Shown here: positions 7,863 to 16,957 of the stretch, piece after piece
Position numbering within the stretch: position 1 is the first letter of the stretch
Layout of the letters: every line of letters starts with the position of its first letter
DNA from: an uncultured Caulobacteraceae bacterium
Lineage (GTDB): Bacteria; Pseudomonadota; Alphaproteobacteria; Caulobacterales; Caulobacteraceae
Reading direction: 5' to 3'
DNA: 40,478 nt
Assembly: GCA_903872075.1 (NCBI GenBank)
Contig: CAIQJF010000013.1
Coordinates: forward strand, 1-40,478
The notes under the pieces: model-generated
The model's input: the letters and a program-made list of their open reading frames with translations, nothing else
Databases searched by the model: none
Told to the model about the DNA's origin: nothing
Translations under genes and position numbers: made by a program

Positions 7863-8383
7863 GATCCGCCACCGTCGCGACGCAGCCCCGCCAGCTTGCC
7901 GGTGTCGACCGCCACCAGCCGCCAGGTTCCATCCTCGTTGGCGAAGGTCATCAGACAGCGGCCGTCCTTGCGATCCCTGGCGCAGACCCGGCCCTCGCCG
8001 ATCGGCGCCAGAACGGTGGACAGCGCGAAGGCGCCCGGAATGCGCGTGTCGGGCCGGTACCCGTAGTATTCCGCCACGGCCCGGAACACGTCCGGCCTGA
8101 TCACCGCGTCGCCCGCCACGCGCGACAGCGGGCCCGATAGCAGCGCGCCCAGAGCCGCCACCGCGCCGCCGTCGCGGGCGCGATGCGCCCGGTCCATCAT
8201 CAGCGACTGAATTTGACCTTCCAGGGCGGGGCGATCCACGTGGGCGTCGAAGGCGGCGCGATCGTCGTCGCGGATGGCGATCAGCAGGGCGTGAACGTCG
8301 CCGGCCGCCGAGAGCCGCTGCGTGGTGGCGCAACCGCTCAGGAGGAGCAGGGCGATCGACAGAACTCCGGCGAAGCGTCTCAT
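7859..8383 (-). CDS. Putative lipoprotein of unknown function
   Basis: A 174-residue protein with a clear lipoprotein signal: MRRF, a hydrophobic run, then the lipobox LLSGC with Cys18 as the lipidated residue. The mature part has two short blocks, ALLIAIRDDDRAAFDAHVDR and a C-terminal MTFANEDGTWRLVAVD strand pair. These recall the DUF2939-like lipoproteins whose end reads as a small beta domain; the resemblance is loose. It lies 44 bases after the dienelactone hydrolase gene and overlaps the next gene by four bases, so it belongs to a leftward run of small envelope genes. Confidence 0.75.
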   Translation of the reverse strand: MRRFAGVLSIALLLLSGCATTQRLSAAGDVHALLIAIRDDDRAAFDAHVDRPALEGQIQSLMMDRAHRARDGGAVAALGALLSGPLSRVAGDAVIRPDVFRAVAEYYGYRPDTRIPGAFALSTVLAPIGEGRVCARDRKDGRCLMTFANEDGTWRLVAVDTGKLAGLRRDGGGS

Positions 8384-8427
8384 GCGGCGGATAGCCTAGC
8401 GTCGATCTGTGGCGCGGCGAAGGCCGC

Positions 8428-9237
8428 TCAGGCGCCGGTGCGTTGCCTGAAGAAGGCGATCACCCGCTCCTCGGCCTTCTTCGTCGGTCCGTCGGGGTCG
8501 TCGTCCTTCAGGTGCAGGGTCAGCACGGAGTGGGCCGCCATGCGCTGATCCGGCAAGGCGTCCTTGGCCGCGATCTCGATCGCCTCGAACCGGTCGCCGA
8601 ACTCGCGCTTGAAGGTGTCGAACCGCACATCGGGCACGAACGGGTCGCCATAGAAGCGAAGGCCGATCATCGACAGGTCTTCATCGGCGAAGCGCTGCTT
8701 GGCGCAGGCGACCTCGGCGGGACTGACACCCATGCCCGCGGAGCGCTTTGGCGACCCAGCCGGGAGGGGCATGGAGGGCTGGGACAGCACCGGCGCGACG
8801 ACAGAGGGCTCGGTCATCATGGCCAGGGCGAAATTGCCGGTGAAACACATGCCCACCGCGCCGACCCCCTTGCCGCCGCACTCGGCGTGAACGCTGGCCG
8901 CCAGCGACCTCAGCCAGTCGACGATGGGGCTCGACTTGTCGGTGGACCAGACGTTGAATTCGCGGCGGATGCAGATCGCCTTGAGCATGGTTCCAAGCGC
9001 ATAGCCGCCGGAGACCGGCCGGCCGGGATCGCCGAAAAGGCTGGGCAGGAAGACGGTCATGCCCGCCGCCGCCACCCGGTCGGCGAACCGCACGACCAGG
9101 GGATGCAGTCCCGGCATTTCATGGATGATGATCACGGCCGGACCTGATCCGCGACGCCAGACCGGCCGCGTCCACCGCCCTTGCGGATCGGTGTAGTCGA
9201 ATCGCGTGTAGTCCTTCAGCACCTCAAGCCAGGCCAT
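8428..9237 (-). CDS. Dienelactone hydrolase family protein
   Basis: A 269-residue alpha/beta hydrolase of the dienelactone hydrolase family. The nucleophile elbow is GMCFTGNFAL with a cysteine where most hydrolases have serine. IIIHEMPGL carries the family's conserved Glu, and YGDPFVPD (Asp) and MAAHSVLTLH (His) supply the rest of the triad. No signal peptide is visible, so it should be cytoplasmic. Members open dienelactones or other esters; the substrate here is unknown. It lies 39 bases after the autotransporter gene on the same strand, with no clear functional tie. Confidence 0.88.
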   Translation of the reverse strand: MAWLEVLKDYTRFDYTDPQGRWTRPVWRRGSGPAVIIIHEMPGLHPLVVRFADRVAAAGMTVFLPSLFGDPGRPVSGGYALGTMLKAICIRREFNVWSTDKSSPIVDWLRSLAASVHAECGGKGVGAVGMCFTGNFALAMMTEPSVVAPVLSQPSMPLPAGSPKRSAGMGVSPAEVACAKQRFADEDLSMIGLRFYGDPFVPDVRFDTFKREFGDRFEAIEIAAKDALPDQRMAAHSVLTLHLKDDDPDGPTKKAEERVIAFFRQRTGA

Positions 9238-9276
9238 GGCGTCCCCCTCCCTGGTGTCGACGCGCCCGGCGTCGGA

Positions 9277-12200
9277 TCAGAACAGCGAACGTCCCGCGAT
9301 GCGCAGGTCGTAGCGCTGCTCGCTCTTGCGATAGTCGGCGTCGCCTTCGAGCGCGAGGTAGGAATAGGGCGAACCGGCTTTCAGCGAGAAGCCGAAGGTC
9401 AGCCAGCCGCCCTTGTCGTTCTCGGCGGCGAGGGTGAAAGGCGTACCACCGGCGAAGTTGGCGGTGGTGTCGCCCACAGAGCCGGCGAGAATCTCGCGGA
9501 AACCGCCGCGAACTTCGCTGCGCAGCCAGGACGCGGCGGTCCCCCATTCCCTTCCGACCACCATCACGGCCTGACCGCTGAAGCGCGAGCTGTTGCGGCT
9601 GGCCACGGTCAGGTTGAAGCCCGCCGAACCGTTCTTGTCGGTGTGGGAACCCTCGTCGAACTGCAGGAAGTCGGCGGACAGCTCGGGGCGGGCGTAGAAA
9701 CGGCCCAGCTTCTGCTCGTAGGCCACGCCGAAGTGGCCATCGAAGAACAGGGCGCCCCAGTTGGATTGGGCGGAGACGGCTGTTCCGGCCGTGAGGAACT
9801 TGCGGTTGTCCTGCAACCAGGAATAGCCCACGCCGACGCGGGCCGACGCCGACAGCGGGCCTGCCGAACGGCGGTAGTAGCCGCCGATCTCGACCGAGGA
9901 ACTCTGAACGCCGCCGCCAATGGGCTCGGCCTGGGCTGTCTCGCTGGCGTTGAAATAGGCGAGGCTGACACCCGCGGCGCCGCCGCCGGCGCCCACGTGT
10001 TCGTAGCCGCCGACGATGCCCAGCAACTTCGAAAACGATCCCACCGTCGTCGTGCCCGAGCGCTTCACCCGCTCATTGACCTCCTGCAGCCACAGGTTCG
10101 AGCCGGCCAGACGGGAATTGGGGTTGGGAACCGTGCCGGTCATGTTGGCGATCGACCGGACCGCCGAGTCGATGGAATCGAACAGCCCTTGGCCCTGATC
10201 GGGGAGCAGCTGATCGTATGTGGCCTTGAGACCCGCCTGGGTGGTCTGAGAGAGAATGGCCGTCTGGATGCCGGCGGTGTTCGGCGCCGCCGCCAGCACG
10301 GCGTCGAGCGCGGCGCTCTCGGCCGCGTTGAAGCCGAGCTGCGCCGCGGACTTGCGGGTTACCGTCAGCTGGATCTCGCTCGACTGGGTCGAAGGGTCGC
10401 TCGCCGCCACATAGCTGGCGTTGGCGGTGAACAGAAACGGCGCATTGTCCAGGAGCCCGGTGGCGAAAGTCCCTGCCGACAGCGTGCCCTGCCCCGGCAC
10501 GGTTTGCAGAATGGTGTAGGTTTGGGTCAGGGCCTTGGGAAGGCTGCGCAGGGTGAGGCCCACCTGGGCGCCCTGGGCGAAAACCGACGCGCCGGAGGTG
10601 ACGAACTTGGTATTGGTGCCGTTCACCGGGTCGGCCGACACCAGCAACAGGCCGTTGGCGCCGACATTGACGCTCTTGACCTTGATCGTGTTGGGGTTGG
10701 TGTCGCTCAGCGTGCCGTTGTTGACGTTGATGGTCAGGGTGGAGTTTCCGCCGCCCTGCAGGGCGCCTTCAAGGATCGCGCCGGTAACCGTCGCGCCCGT
10801 GATACCCGATCCGGACGCCCCGTGGATATTGAGCGTGTTCACGCCGGTCCCGAGTTGAATGACCGAACCCGTCACTGAGCCGGCGGATACATCCAGGGTG
10901 CTGCCGCCCGAGCCGAAATAGACCGATCCGCTGATCGTTGGGGTGATCGACCCCAGTTCGCGCCAGTAGCTCGGATAGTTCACCGGATCGACGGAAACGG
11001 CGACGGCGGTCGTGGCCTCGTAAACAAGGCCGTTATAGTTGACGATATTGCCGAGCGCGTAGGTGCTCGTGGACGCGTAGGCGGTCGACGTCGGAAGGTT
11101 CGGGTTGACCTTCTGGGTGATCGATTGAGGCCCGGTTCCCGCCGACATGTCGATCGCGGTCAGGGTCGCGGGCATCGGCGAGGTGATGAGGGTCTGGGTG
11201 GCCTGGGCGCTGATCGCCCCGGTGTTGACGACGGTAGCCAGGGTGCCCGAGCGATCGATGACGGCGCCGACCGTGCCGCCGACGCCGCCCGTGCCGGTGA
11301 TGTTGGCGACGATGGAGTTGTTGTTGGTCAGGCTGGTGAGCGTGGCGCCCGCGTCAACCACGATGCCATAGACATTGACCGGCGCGACGCCCGTCGTCGC
11401 GGCGTTCACTTGGGTGGAGCTCGCGGACAGCAGGCCATCGTTGAGAATCAGCGGGGTGGAAGCGCCGCTCAGGAAATGCATGGCGGTCGCATTGGCCTGA
11501 TAGGCCTGACCGGCCACCGACCCGGTGATGTAGATGCCGCCGTCGATAATGGCGGCCCCACCGCCGGCCACGCCGATCTGCATGGCCGTGCCCGAGACCA
11601 CGCCCGGCAGGTGCGGCGTGCTCTGCGGGTCGAAGACACCCGTGCCGGTAATGGAGCCCTGAATCGCCAGGCCGTAGCTGCCCGGCCCGCCCTCGCCGGT
11701 AACGCCCGAGCCGACGCCGAGCAGACCAAGCTCCACGTTCGCCCCGGAGCGGCCGATCACGAAAGCCGGCGCGGCCCCGAACGACGAAATCGACGCGGCG
11801 CCCTGAATCGAATCCGGAACGCCATTGTTATCCAGATCGAGATTGGTGGTGGAGAGGATCTGGGGCGGGGCGGATATGATCACCCCGGCCCCGACATTGC
11901 CGCCGATGGTCACGGCTGTCCCGCCCTGGGACAGTTCCTGGGCGGTGTAGCGGTTGGCCAGGGTCGGATAGTTCGACCGTGAGGCGCTGCGATAGCCGGT
12001 CGCGGTGATGGCCCCGGTGAATGAGAGTTGCCCCCCCACCGCCCCATTGATCACCGCACCCTGGGTGTTGACGCCGTTGGCCGTGATGCCCGTCAGGCGA
12101 AGATTGCCGCCGATCGATCCGGTCGGTGTCACCTGGAAACCGATGGTGTTGTCGCCCAGCACCGAGATCGAGCCGTTGGCGATCGTGGCGGCGGTGGAGC

Positions 12201-12756
12201 CGCTCGCCGGGGTGACCTTCAGGGAGTCGTAGCTGCCGGTGATCGGCGCCTGGATCGACACGCCCTGGGAATTGTTGCCCTTGATCGAGACCGTGCCGAT
12301 GTTCGTGATCGATCCGTTGAACGTCCCCGGGCCGACCACCAGGATGCCGGTGCGATTGGTTCCCTGGGCGTAGGCGCCGTCGATCAGGCCGTCCTGGTTG
12401 GTGTCGGTCGGGGCGTAGGTCTCGGTGACCGCGATCGTGCCGGAGTTGGTCACCGCACCGGTGAAGCCGCCGTTGACCTGGATACCGATGCCGCCGTCGA
12501 CGTTGGAGGACCCGATCGAGCCCTCATTGGTGACGGTGTTGTTGCTGTTGAGGGTCACCGCCGGACCGGCGGTCGTCGGACCGATGGAGCCTCCGCTGGC
12601 CACATCGACGTTGTCGGGACCGCCCGAGGTCGCCGTGGCGGTGGCCACGGGCGTGGTGCCGCTGCCGGTGATGGTGTCGGTCGCGGACGCCGCCCCGGCG
12701 ATGATCAGCAGAAGTGGGGCAATGGAGACCGCCGCGACGAGACTGGTACGCTTCAT
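9277..12756 (-). CDS. Autotransporter (type V secretion) outer membrane protein
   Basis: A 1159-residue surface protein. Residues 1-25 are a signal peptide (MKRT, hydrophobic core, then ASAT). Residues 30-860 form a Gly/Thr/Asn-rich passenger with many short GSI, GAI and NSGTI turns, as in parallel beta-helices. The last 275 residues, from about LWLQEVNERVK, are an autotransporter beta-barrel ending in phenylalanine (RSLF), the signal for barrel insertion. Two calcium-loop-like motifs occur, DTNQDGLID (about residue 118) and DLDNNGVPD (about 307). A stretch near residues 555-602 resembles a CBM5/12 carbohydrate-binding module. ATG at 12756 gives the better signal peptide; an upstream ATG at 12783 would add nine charged residues. 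Adhesion to a surface or polysaccharide is a reasonable inference. Confidence 0.88.
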   Translation of the reverse strand: MKRTSLVAAVSIAPLLLIIAGAASATDTITGSGTTPVATATATSGGPDNVDVASGGSIGPTTAGPAVTLNSNNTVTNEGSIGSSNVDGGIGIQVNGGFTGAVTNSGTIAVTETYAPTDTNQDGLIDGAYAQGTNRTGILVVGPGTFNGSITNIGTVSIKGNNSQGVSIQAPITGSYDSLKVTPASGSTAATIANGSISVLGDNTIGFQVTPTGSIGGNLRLTGITANGVNTQGAVINGAVGGQLSFTGAITATGYRSASRSNYPTLANRYTAQELSQGGTAVTIGGNVGAGVIISAPPQILSTTNLDLDNNGVPDSIQGAASISSFGAAPAFVIGRSGANVELGLLGVGSGVTGEGGPGSYGLAIQGSITGTGVFDPQSTPHLPGVVSGTAMQIGVAGGGAAIIDGGIYITGSVAGQAYQANATAMHFLSGASTPLILNDGLLSASSTQVNAATTGVAPVNVYGIVVDAGATLTSLTNNNSIVANITGTGGVGGTVGAVIDRSGTLATVVNTGAISAQATQTLITSPMPATLTAIDMSAGTGPQSITQKVNPNLPTSTAYASTSTYALGNIVNYNGLVYEATTAVAVSVDPVNYPSYWRELGSITPTISGSVYFGSGGSTLDVSAGSVTGSVIQLGTGVNTLNIHGASGSGITGATVTGAILEGALQGGGNSTLTINVNNGTLSDTNPNTIKVKSVNVGANGLLLVSADPVNGTNTKFVTSGASVFAQGAQVGLTLRSLPKALTQTYTILQTVPGQGTLSAGTFATGLLDNAPFLFTANASYVAASDPSTQSSEIQLTVTRKSAAQLGFNAAESAALDAVLAAAPNTAGIQTAILSQTTQAGLKATYDQLLPDQGQGLFDSIDSAVRSIANMTGTVPNPNSRLAGSNLWLQEVNERVKRSGTTTVGSFSKLLGIVGGYEHVGAGGGAAGVSLAYFNASETAQAEPIGGGVQSSSVEIGGYYRRSAGPLSASARVGVGYSWLQDNRKFLTAGTAVSAQSNWGALFFDGHFGVAYEQKLGRFYARPELSADFLQFDEGSHTDKNGSAGFNLTVASRNSSRFSGQAVMVVGREWGTAASWLRSEVRGGFREILAGSVGDTTANFAGGTPFTLAAENDKGGWLTFGFSLKAGSPYSYLALEGDADYRKSEQRYDLRIAGRSLF

Positions 12757-12944
12757 CAAAAAGGGCTCTCGTTCGCGGCGCATGGATGCGGACCGATTAG
12801 ATCGCCTAATACGACCGCAAATGGGCGTCTTTCAAGGCGGAGCGACCGAATGCGGAAACTGTCACGGTCGGCGCGTAAGTGCAGAATGGGAACGTCCGCG
12901 ACGAATCATCGCCGCCGCGTCCCGAAGGTCCAGTGTCGCGCGTC

Positions 12945-14396
12945 ATGACAGCGTCAGATTCATCCGCCCCCGCGATTTCGCCCCCCCGCGCTGTACGCTG
13001 GTGGGCGCTCGGCGTGTCGGCCGTGGCGGGGTCCGGCCCTGCGATCCTTGGGCTGACCGGCCTGGCCCCAGCTGGCCCCTGCTGGCTTGTGGCGGGCCTG
13101 TCCGCATCGGTGGCGGGCGCTCTCGTCCTCGCCGGCCGATTTGGCCGCCCCGCAATGGCCGCGGCGCCGCGCGCGACTGAGTCGATCGTCGCGTCTGAAC
13201 CGTCCTCGCAAGTGAACGCCGGGCCGCCCTATGCGGCCATGCTCGACCTCATCGCCGATCCGATCCTGCTGGTGCAGGGCGGAGACCGGGCGGATCTCAG
13301 CGGGCGCAGATTCGTTTTCGCCAATGCCGCCGCCCGAACCCTGTTGAGAATCCAGCGCCAGGAAGCGCCCCTGACCACGGCGATCCGGGCGCCCGAGGTT
13401 CTCGACGCGGTGGATGAGGCGCTCTACGCCGCCACCGAGAGCGAAGCGGTCTATGTGGTGCGGGGCGTGCAGGACCGGTTCTGGCGCGCCCGGGCCGTAC
13501 CCCTGGCCTCCACGCCGACGCGCGTGGCCTCCACCCTGTTGATCCTGCGCGACGAGACAGAGGTCCGGCGCGGTGAACGCGCCCGGGCCGATTTCCTGGC
13601 CAACGCCAGCCATGAGCTCCGGACGCCCCTGGCCTCGCTGTCAGGCTTCATCGAGACCCTGCGCGGCCATGCGAAGGAAGACCCCGAGGCCCGCGAGCGG
13701 TTCCTCGGCATCATGCACACCCAGGCCGACCGCATGCGGCGGCTGATCGACGACCTGATGAGCCTCTCGCGAATCGAGCAGGGCGAGCACATCGCCCCTT
13801 CCGGCGCCGTGGACATGACCGTCGCGGTGATCGATGTGCTCGACGCCCTGGCCCCCCTGGCCAAGGAGCGTTGCGTAACCTTCCAGACGACGCTGCCGCC
13901 TGCCGGCGAGGCCCGGGTCACGGCTGACCGGGATCAGATCCTGCAGGTGATCCAGAATCTGGTGGAAAACGCCATCAAATACACGCCGACCGGCTCGACC
14001 GTGACCATTGAAGTGCTGGGCGATCTGACCTCGGCCCAGGCGACCACACCCACCGGCGAACTGGCGGCCCACTTCTCGATCCTTACCCCCGATCACGCCG
14101 CCGGCCGGCGATATGTGGCCGTGCGCGTGCGCGATCACGGACCGGGGATCGCGCGCAATCACCTGCCGCGTCTCACCGAACGGTTCTACCGCGTCGAAGG
14201 CCAGAAGGTACGGGAACGGCCTGGCACCGGTCTCGGCCTCGCTATCGTCAAGCACATCGTCAACCGCCACCGGGGAGGCATGATCGTGGAGAGCACCGAG
14301 GGCGCCGGCGCCCGGTTCACGGCCTATGTTCCCGTCGTCGAGCCCATAGCCATCGCGGACGAAACCGCCGCGCCCGGGCCTCAGACGACGCCCTAG
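12945..14396 (+). CDS. phoR: PhoR-like sensor histidine kinase
   Basis: A 483-residue membrane histidine kinase. Two transmembrane segments occupy about residues 19-65, with hardly any periplasmic loop between them. A PAS-like region follows (MLDLIADPILLV, then FANAAARTLL), as in PhoR. The HisKA domain has FLANASHELRTP with phospho-acceptor His223. The ATPase part has N box QNLVENAIKYTP, G1 VRDHGPGI, F box ERFYRV and G2 GTGLGLAIVKHI. About 30 extra residues sit between the N and G1 boxes. PhoR of the phosphate regulon is the nearest fit, but no phoB, pst or phoU is next to it, since purD follows. Start is uncertain: GTG at 12933 has GAAGG four bases upstream, ATG at 12945 has no clear ribosome site, and ATG at 12879 is also open. 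Confidence 0.75.
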   Translation: MTASDSSAPAISPPRAVRWWALGVSAVAGSGPAILGLTGLAPAGPCWLVAGLSASVAGALVLAGRFGRPAMAAAPRATESIVASEPSSQVNAGPPYAAMLDLIADPILLVQGGDRADLSGRRFVFANAAARTLLRIQRQEAPLTTAIRAPEVLDAVDEALYAATESEAVYVVRGVQDRFWRARAVPLASTPTRVASTLLILRDETEVRRGERARADFLANASHELRTPLASLSGFIETLRGHAKEDPEARERFLGIMHTQADRMRRLIDDLMSLSRIEQGEHIAPSGAVDMTVAVIDVLDALAPLAKERCVTFQTTLPPAGEARVTADRDQILQVIQNLVENAIKYTPTGSTVTIEVLGDLTSAQATTPTGELAAHFSILTPDHAAGRRYVAVRVRDHGPGIARNHLPRLTERFYRVEGQKVRERPGTGLGLAIVKHIVNRHRGGMIVESTEGAGARFTAYVPVVEPIAIADETAAPGPQTTP

Positions 14397-14444
14397 GCCG
14401 CGCCGCGGCTTGACGCGCGGCGGCGAAGCGGCAATCGCACCACC

Positions 14445-15713
14445 ATGAACATTCTTCTCGTGGGCTCCGGCGGCCGGGAACACGCCCTGGCGTGGAAGAT
14501 CGCCCAATCGCCCCTGCTCACCCGCCTGGTCTGCGCGCCCGGCAGCCCCGGCATGGCGCAGGCCGGCGAGATCCGCGCCGTGGCGGTCACCGACGTGGCC
14601 GGCCAGGTGGCCCTGGCCCGCGAGATCGCCGCGGATCTGGTGGTGGTGGGTCCGGAAGCCGCCCTGGAAGCCGGCCTCGCCGACGCCCTGGCCGAGATCG
14701 GTATCCCCTGTTTCGGGGCCTCGGCCGGCGCAGCTCAGCTTGAGACCTCGAAGGCGTTCATGAAGGCCTTTGCCGCGCGACACGGCCTGCCCACGGCCGC
14801 CTTCGGCGTGTTCGAGGACGCCGCCGCGGCCAAGGCCTTCCTCACCGGCTTCGCCGCCCCCTATGTGATCAAGGCCGATGGCCTGGCGGCCGGCAAGGGC
14901 GTGGTCATTGCCGCCGATCTCGCCGAAGCCGAGGGCGCCATCGACGCCTGCCTGGACGGCCGCTTCGGCGCCGCCGGAGCCAGGGTGGTGATCGAGGAGT
15001 TCATGCCCGGCGAGGAGGTCTCCCTGTTCGCCCTGGCCGACGGCAGGACCAGCCTGCTGTTCGGCGCCGCCCAGGATCACAAACGCGCTTTTGACGGCGA
15101 CGTCGGCCCCAACACCGGCGGCATGGGCGCCTATGCTCCCGCCCCGGCCCTCACCGCCGGGCTCGAGGCCCGCGCCCGCGAAACGCTGATCACCCCGACC
15201 GCGGCCGGCCTGACCGCCGAAGGCCTGCCCTATCGCGGCGTGCTCTACGCCGGCCTGATGCTTACGCCCGATGGCCCCAGGCTGGTGGAATACAACGCCC
15301 GGTTCGGCGATCCCGAATGCCAGGTGCTGATGCTGCGCCTCGAGAGCGACGTGGTGCCCTATCTGCTGGCCGCCGCCACCGGCGCCCTCTCCGATGTCCC
15401 CGCGCCGGTCTGGCGCGACGAAGCCGTGATCTGCGTGGTCCTGGCGGCCAACGGCTATCCCGACGCGCCGGAGCGTGGCTCTGTGATCCGCCTGCCGGAC
15501 GGCGATCCGGGCGAGGGCGTCGTGATCTTCCACGCCGGCACGGCCCGGCGCGACGACGGCGCCCTGATCGCCGCGGGCGGGAGGGTCCTCAACGTCTGCG
15601 CCCGCGCCCCGACCCTGGCCGAGGCCCGGCGCCGCGCCTACGCCGCCGTCGACCGCATTGACTGGCCCGAAGGCTTCCACCGCCGCGACATCGGCTGGCG
15701 CGCACTGCGTTGA
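14445..15713 (+). CDS. purD: Phosphoribosylamine--glycine ligase
   Basis: Second enzyme of de novo purine synthesis: joins glycine to phosphoribosylamine using ATP to give GAR. The product is 422 residues, the usual length. It opens with MNILLVGSGGREHALAW, the GARS N-domain signature, and has the ATP-grasp segments YVIKADGLAAGKGV and EFMPGEEVSLFAL. The family signature RFGDPECQ lies near residue 286. The C-terminal domain ends with VDRIDWPEGFHRRDIGWRAL. It follows the histidine kinase by 48 bases on the same strand and could share its transcript. No other purine gene is present. Confidence 0.96.
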   Translation: MNILLVGSGGREHALAWKIAQSPLLTRLVCAPGSPGMAQAGEIRAVAVTDVAGQVALAREIAADLVVVGPEAALEAGLADALAEIGIPCFGASAGAAQLETSKAFMKAFAARHGLPTAAFGVFEDAAAAKAFLTGFAAPYVIKADGLAAGKGVVIAADLAEAEGAIDACLDGRFGAAGARVVIEEFMPGEEVSLFALADGRTSLLFGAAQDHKRAFDGDVGPNTGGMGAYAPAPALTAGLEARARETLITPTAAGLTAEGLPYRGVLYAGLMLTPDGPRLVEYNARFGDPECQVLMLRLESDVVPYLLAAATGALSDVPAPVWRDEAVICVVLAANGYPDAPERGSVIRLPDGDPGEGVVIFHAGTARRDDGALIAAGGRVLNVCARAPTLAEARRRAYAAVDRIDWPEGFHRRDIGWRALR

Positions 15714-15797
15714 GCGCCTCCTCCCCGCTTTGCAACGCCGGATCGACGTGGCAAGGGTCCGCCGCCTGAACGGCGAAGACCGACACGAGGAAACGAG

Positions 15798-16874
15798 ATG
15801 GCTGAGACCGAAGTCTCCGACGAGCAGACGCGCGAAGCCCTGAACACCGGCACCAAGCCCGTCGTGGACAGCCACCGCTTCGACGAGAGCCGTCTGGCCG
15901 CCTGGCTGGAGGCCAATGTCGAGGGCTACAAAGGCCCTCTGGAGGTCCGCCAGTTCAAGGGCGGACAATCAAACCCGACCTACCAGCTGGTGACGCCGGG
16001 CCAGACCTACGTCATGCGCCGCAAGCCGCCGGGCAAGCTGCTGCCCTCGGCCCACGCCGTGGACCGGGAATTCCGGGTGATCTCGGCCCTGCACCCCACG
16101 GGCTTTCCCGTGGCCAGGCCCTACGGCCTCTGCACCGACGACAGTGTCATCGGCACCATTTTCTATGTGATGGAAATGGTGGAAGGCCGGATCCTGTGGG
16201 ATCAGTCCCTGCCCGCCTATGAGCCGGCCGAACGCCACGCCATTCACATGGCCGCCTGCCGCACGCTCGCGGCCCTGCACAACACCGACTACAAGGCCGT
16301 CGGCCTGGAAGGCTTTGGCCGGCCGGGCAACTACATGGCCCGCCAGATCGACCGCTGGACCAAGCAGTACAAGGCCTCCGAGACCCGCCATATCCCCACC
16401 ATGGAGAAGCTGATCGCCTGGCTTCCCACCTCGACGCCCGAGGACGATCAGACCACCATCGTCCACGCCGACTACCGCCTCGACAACATGGTCATGCACG
16501 CCACCGAGCCCCGGGTCGTGGCCGTGCTCGACTGGGAGCTGGCCACCCTGGGCAATCCCCTGGCCGACTTCACCTATGTGCTCATGCAGTGGGTCAACGG
16601 CACGATCTCCACCATTCCCGACCTCAAGGCCCACGGCATTCCGACCATGGAGGAATATGTCGCCGAATACTGCCGCCTGACGGGCCGGAACGGCCTGCCC
16701 GAGCTCAACTGGTTCTTCGCCTACAACGGCTTCCGCCTGGCCGGCATCCTGCAGGGCATCGTCGGGCGCGCCCGCGACGGCACCGCCAACAGCCCCCAGG
16801 CCGCCGCCATGGAAGAGCGCGTGCCGCAATTGGCGGACACGGCGTGGGAATTCGCGAAGAAGGCGGGGGCGTAG
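15798..16874 (+). CDS. APH/ACAD10-type phosphotransferase family protein
   Basis: A 358-residue kinase-like protein of the aminoglycoside-phosphotransferase fold. It has the N-lobe pattern FKGGQSNPTYQL with YVMRRKPPG (nucleotide-binding lysine), the catalytic loop HADYRLDNM (Asp as base, Asn for metal) and LDWELATLGNPLADF (the DxD-type metal motif). This form, with HADYRLDN followed by WELATLGNPL, is that of the ACAD10/ACAD11 kinase domains, which act on hydroxy fatty acyl groups before an acyl-CoA dehydrogenase. It is therefore unlikely to be an antibiotic-resistance enzyme. No acyl-CoA dehydrogenase is adjacent; an acyl-CoA synthetase lies 16 kb away. Confidence 0.85.
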   Translation: MAETEVSDEQTREALNTGTKPVVDSHRFDESRLAAWLEANVEGYKGPLEVRQFKGGQSNPTYQLVTPGQTYVMRRKPPGKLLPSAHAVDREFRVISALHPTGFPVARPYGLCTDDSVIGTIFYVMEMVEGRILWDQSLPAYEPAERHAIHMAACRTLAALHNTDYKAVGLEGFGRPGNYMARQIDRWTKQYKASETRHIPTMEKLIAWLPTSTPEDDQTTIVHADYRLDNMVMHATEPRVVAVLDWELATLGNPLADFTYVLMQWVNGTISTIPDLKAHGIPTMEEYVAEYCRLTGRNGLPELNWFFAYNGFRLAGILQGIVGRARDGTANSPQAAAMEERVPQLADTAWEFAKKAGA

Positions 16875-16957
16875 GCCCGCCCTCTCCTCCGGTTGGGATA
16901 GCCCGCCGCAGGCCGACTTGATCCGCCACAACGCGAACCCGGCGCAGGAGATGTCTT

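Noticed and set aside
9181..10878. Long open frame (about 565 codons) on the plus strand across the autotransporter gene
   Set aside because: It is antisense to a clear autotransporter and reads as Arg/Gly/Ala/His-rich sequence with no domain. Such mirror frames are common in GC-rich DNA.
12757..12944. Pho box in the gap before the PhoR-like kinase
   Set aside because: A CTGTCA-like half is present, but no second direct repeat at 11 bases. A single half-site is not enough.
13641..15968. Open frame of about 775 codons on the minus strand over the histidine kinase and purD
   Set aside because: Antisense to two well-supported genes, low-complexity Gly/Ala/His/Arg composition, no recognisable motif.
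15798..16874. Antibiotic-resistance (aminoglycoside phosphotransferase) reading
   Set aside because: The HADYRLDN and WELATLGNPL motifs belong to the ACAD10/11-type kinases of acyl metabolism, and nothing mobile lies nearby.
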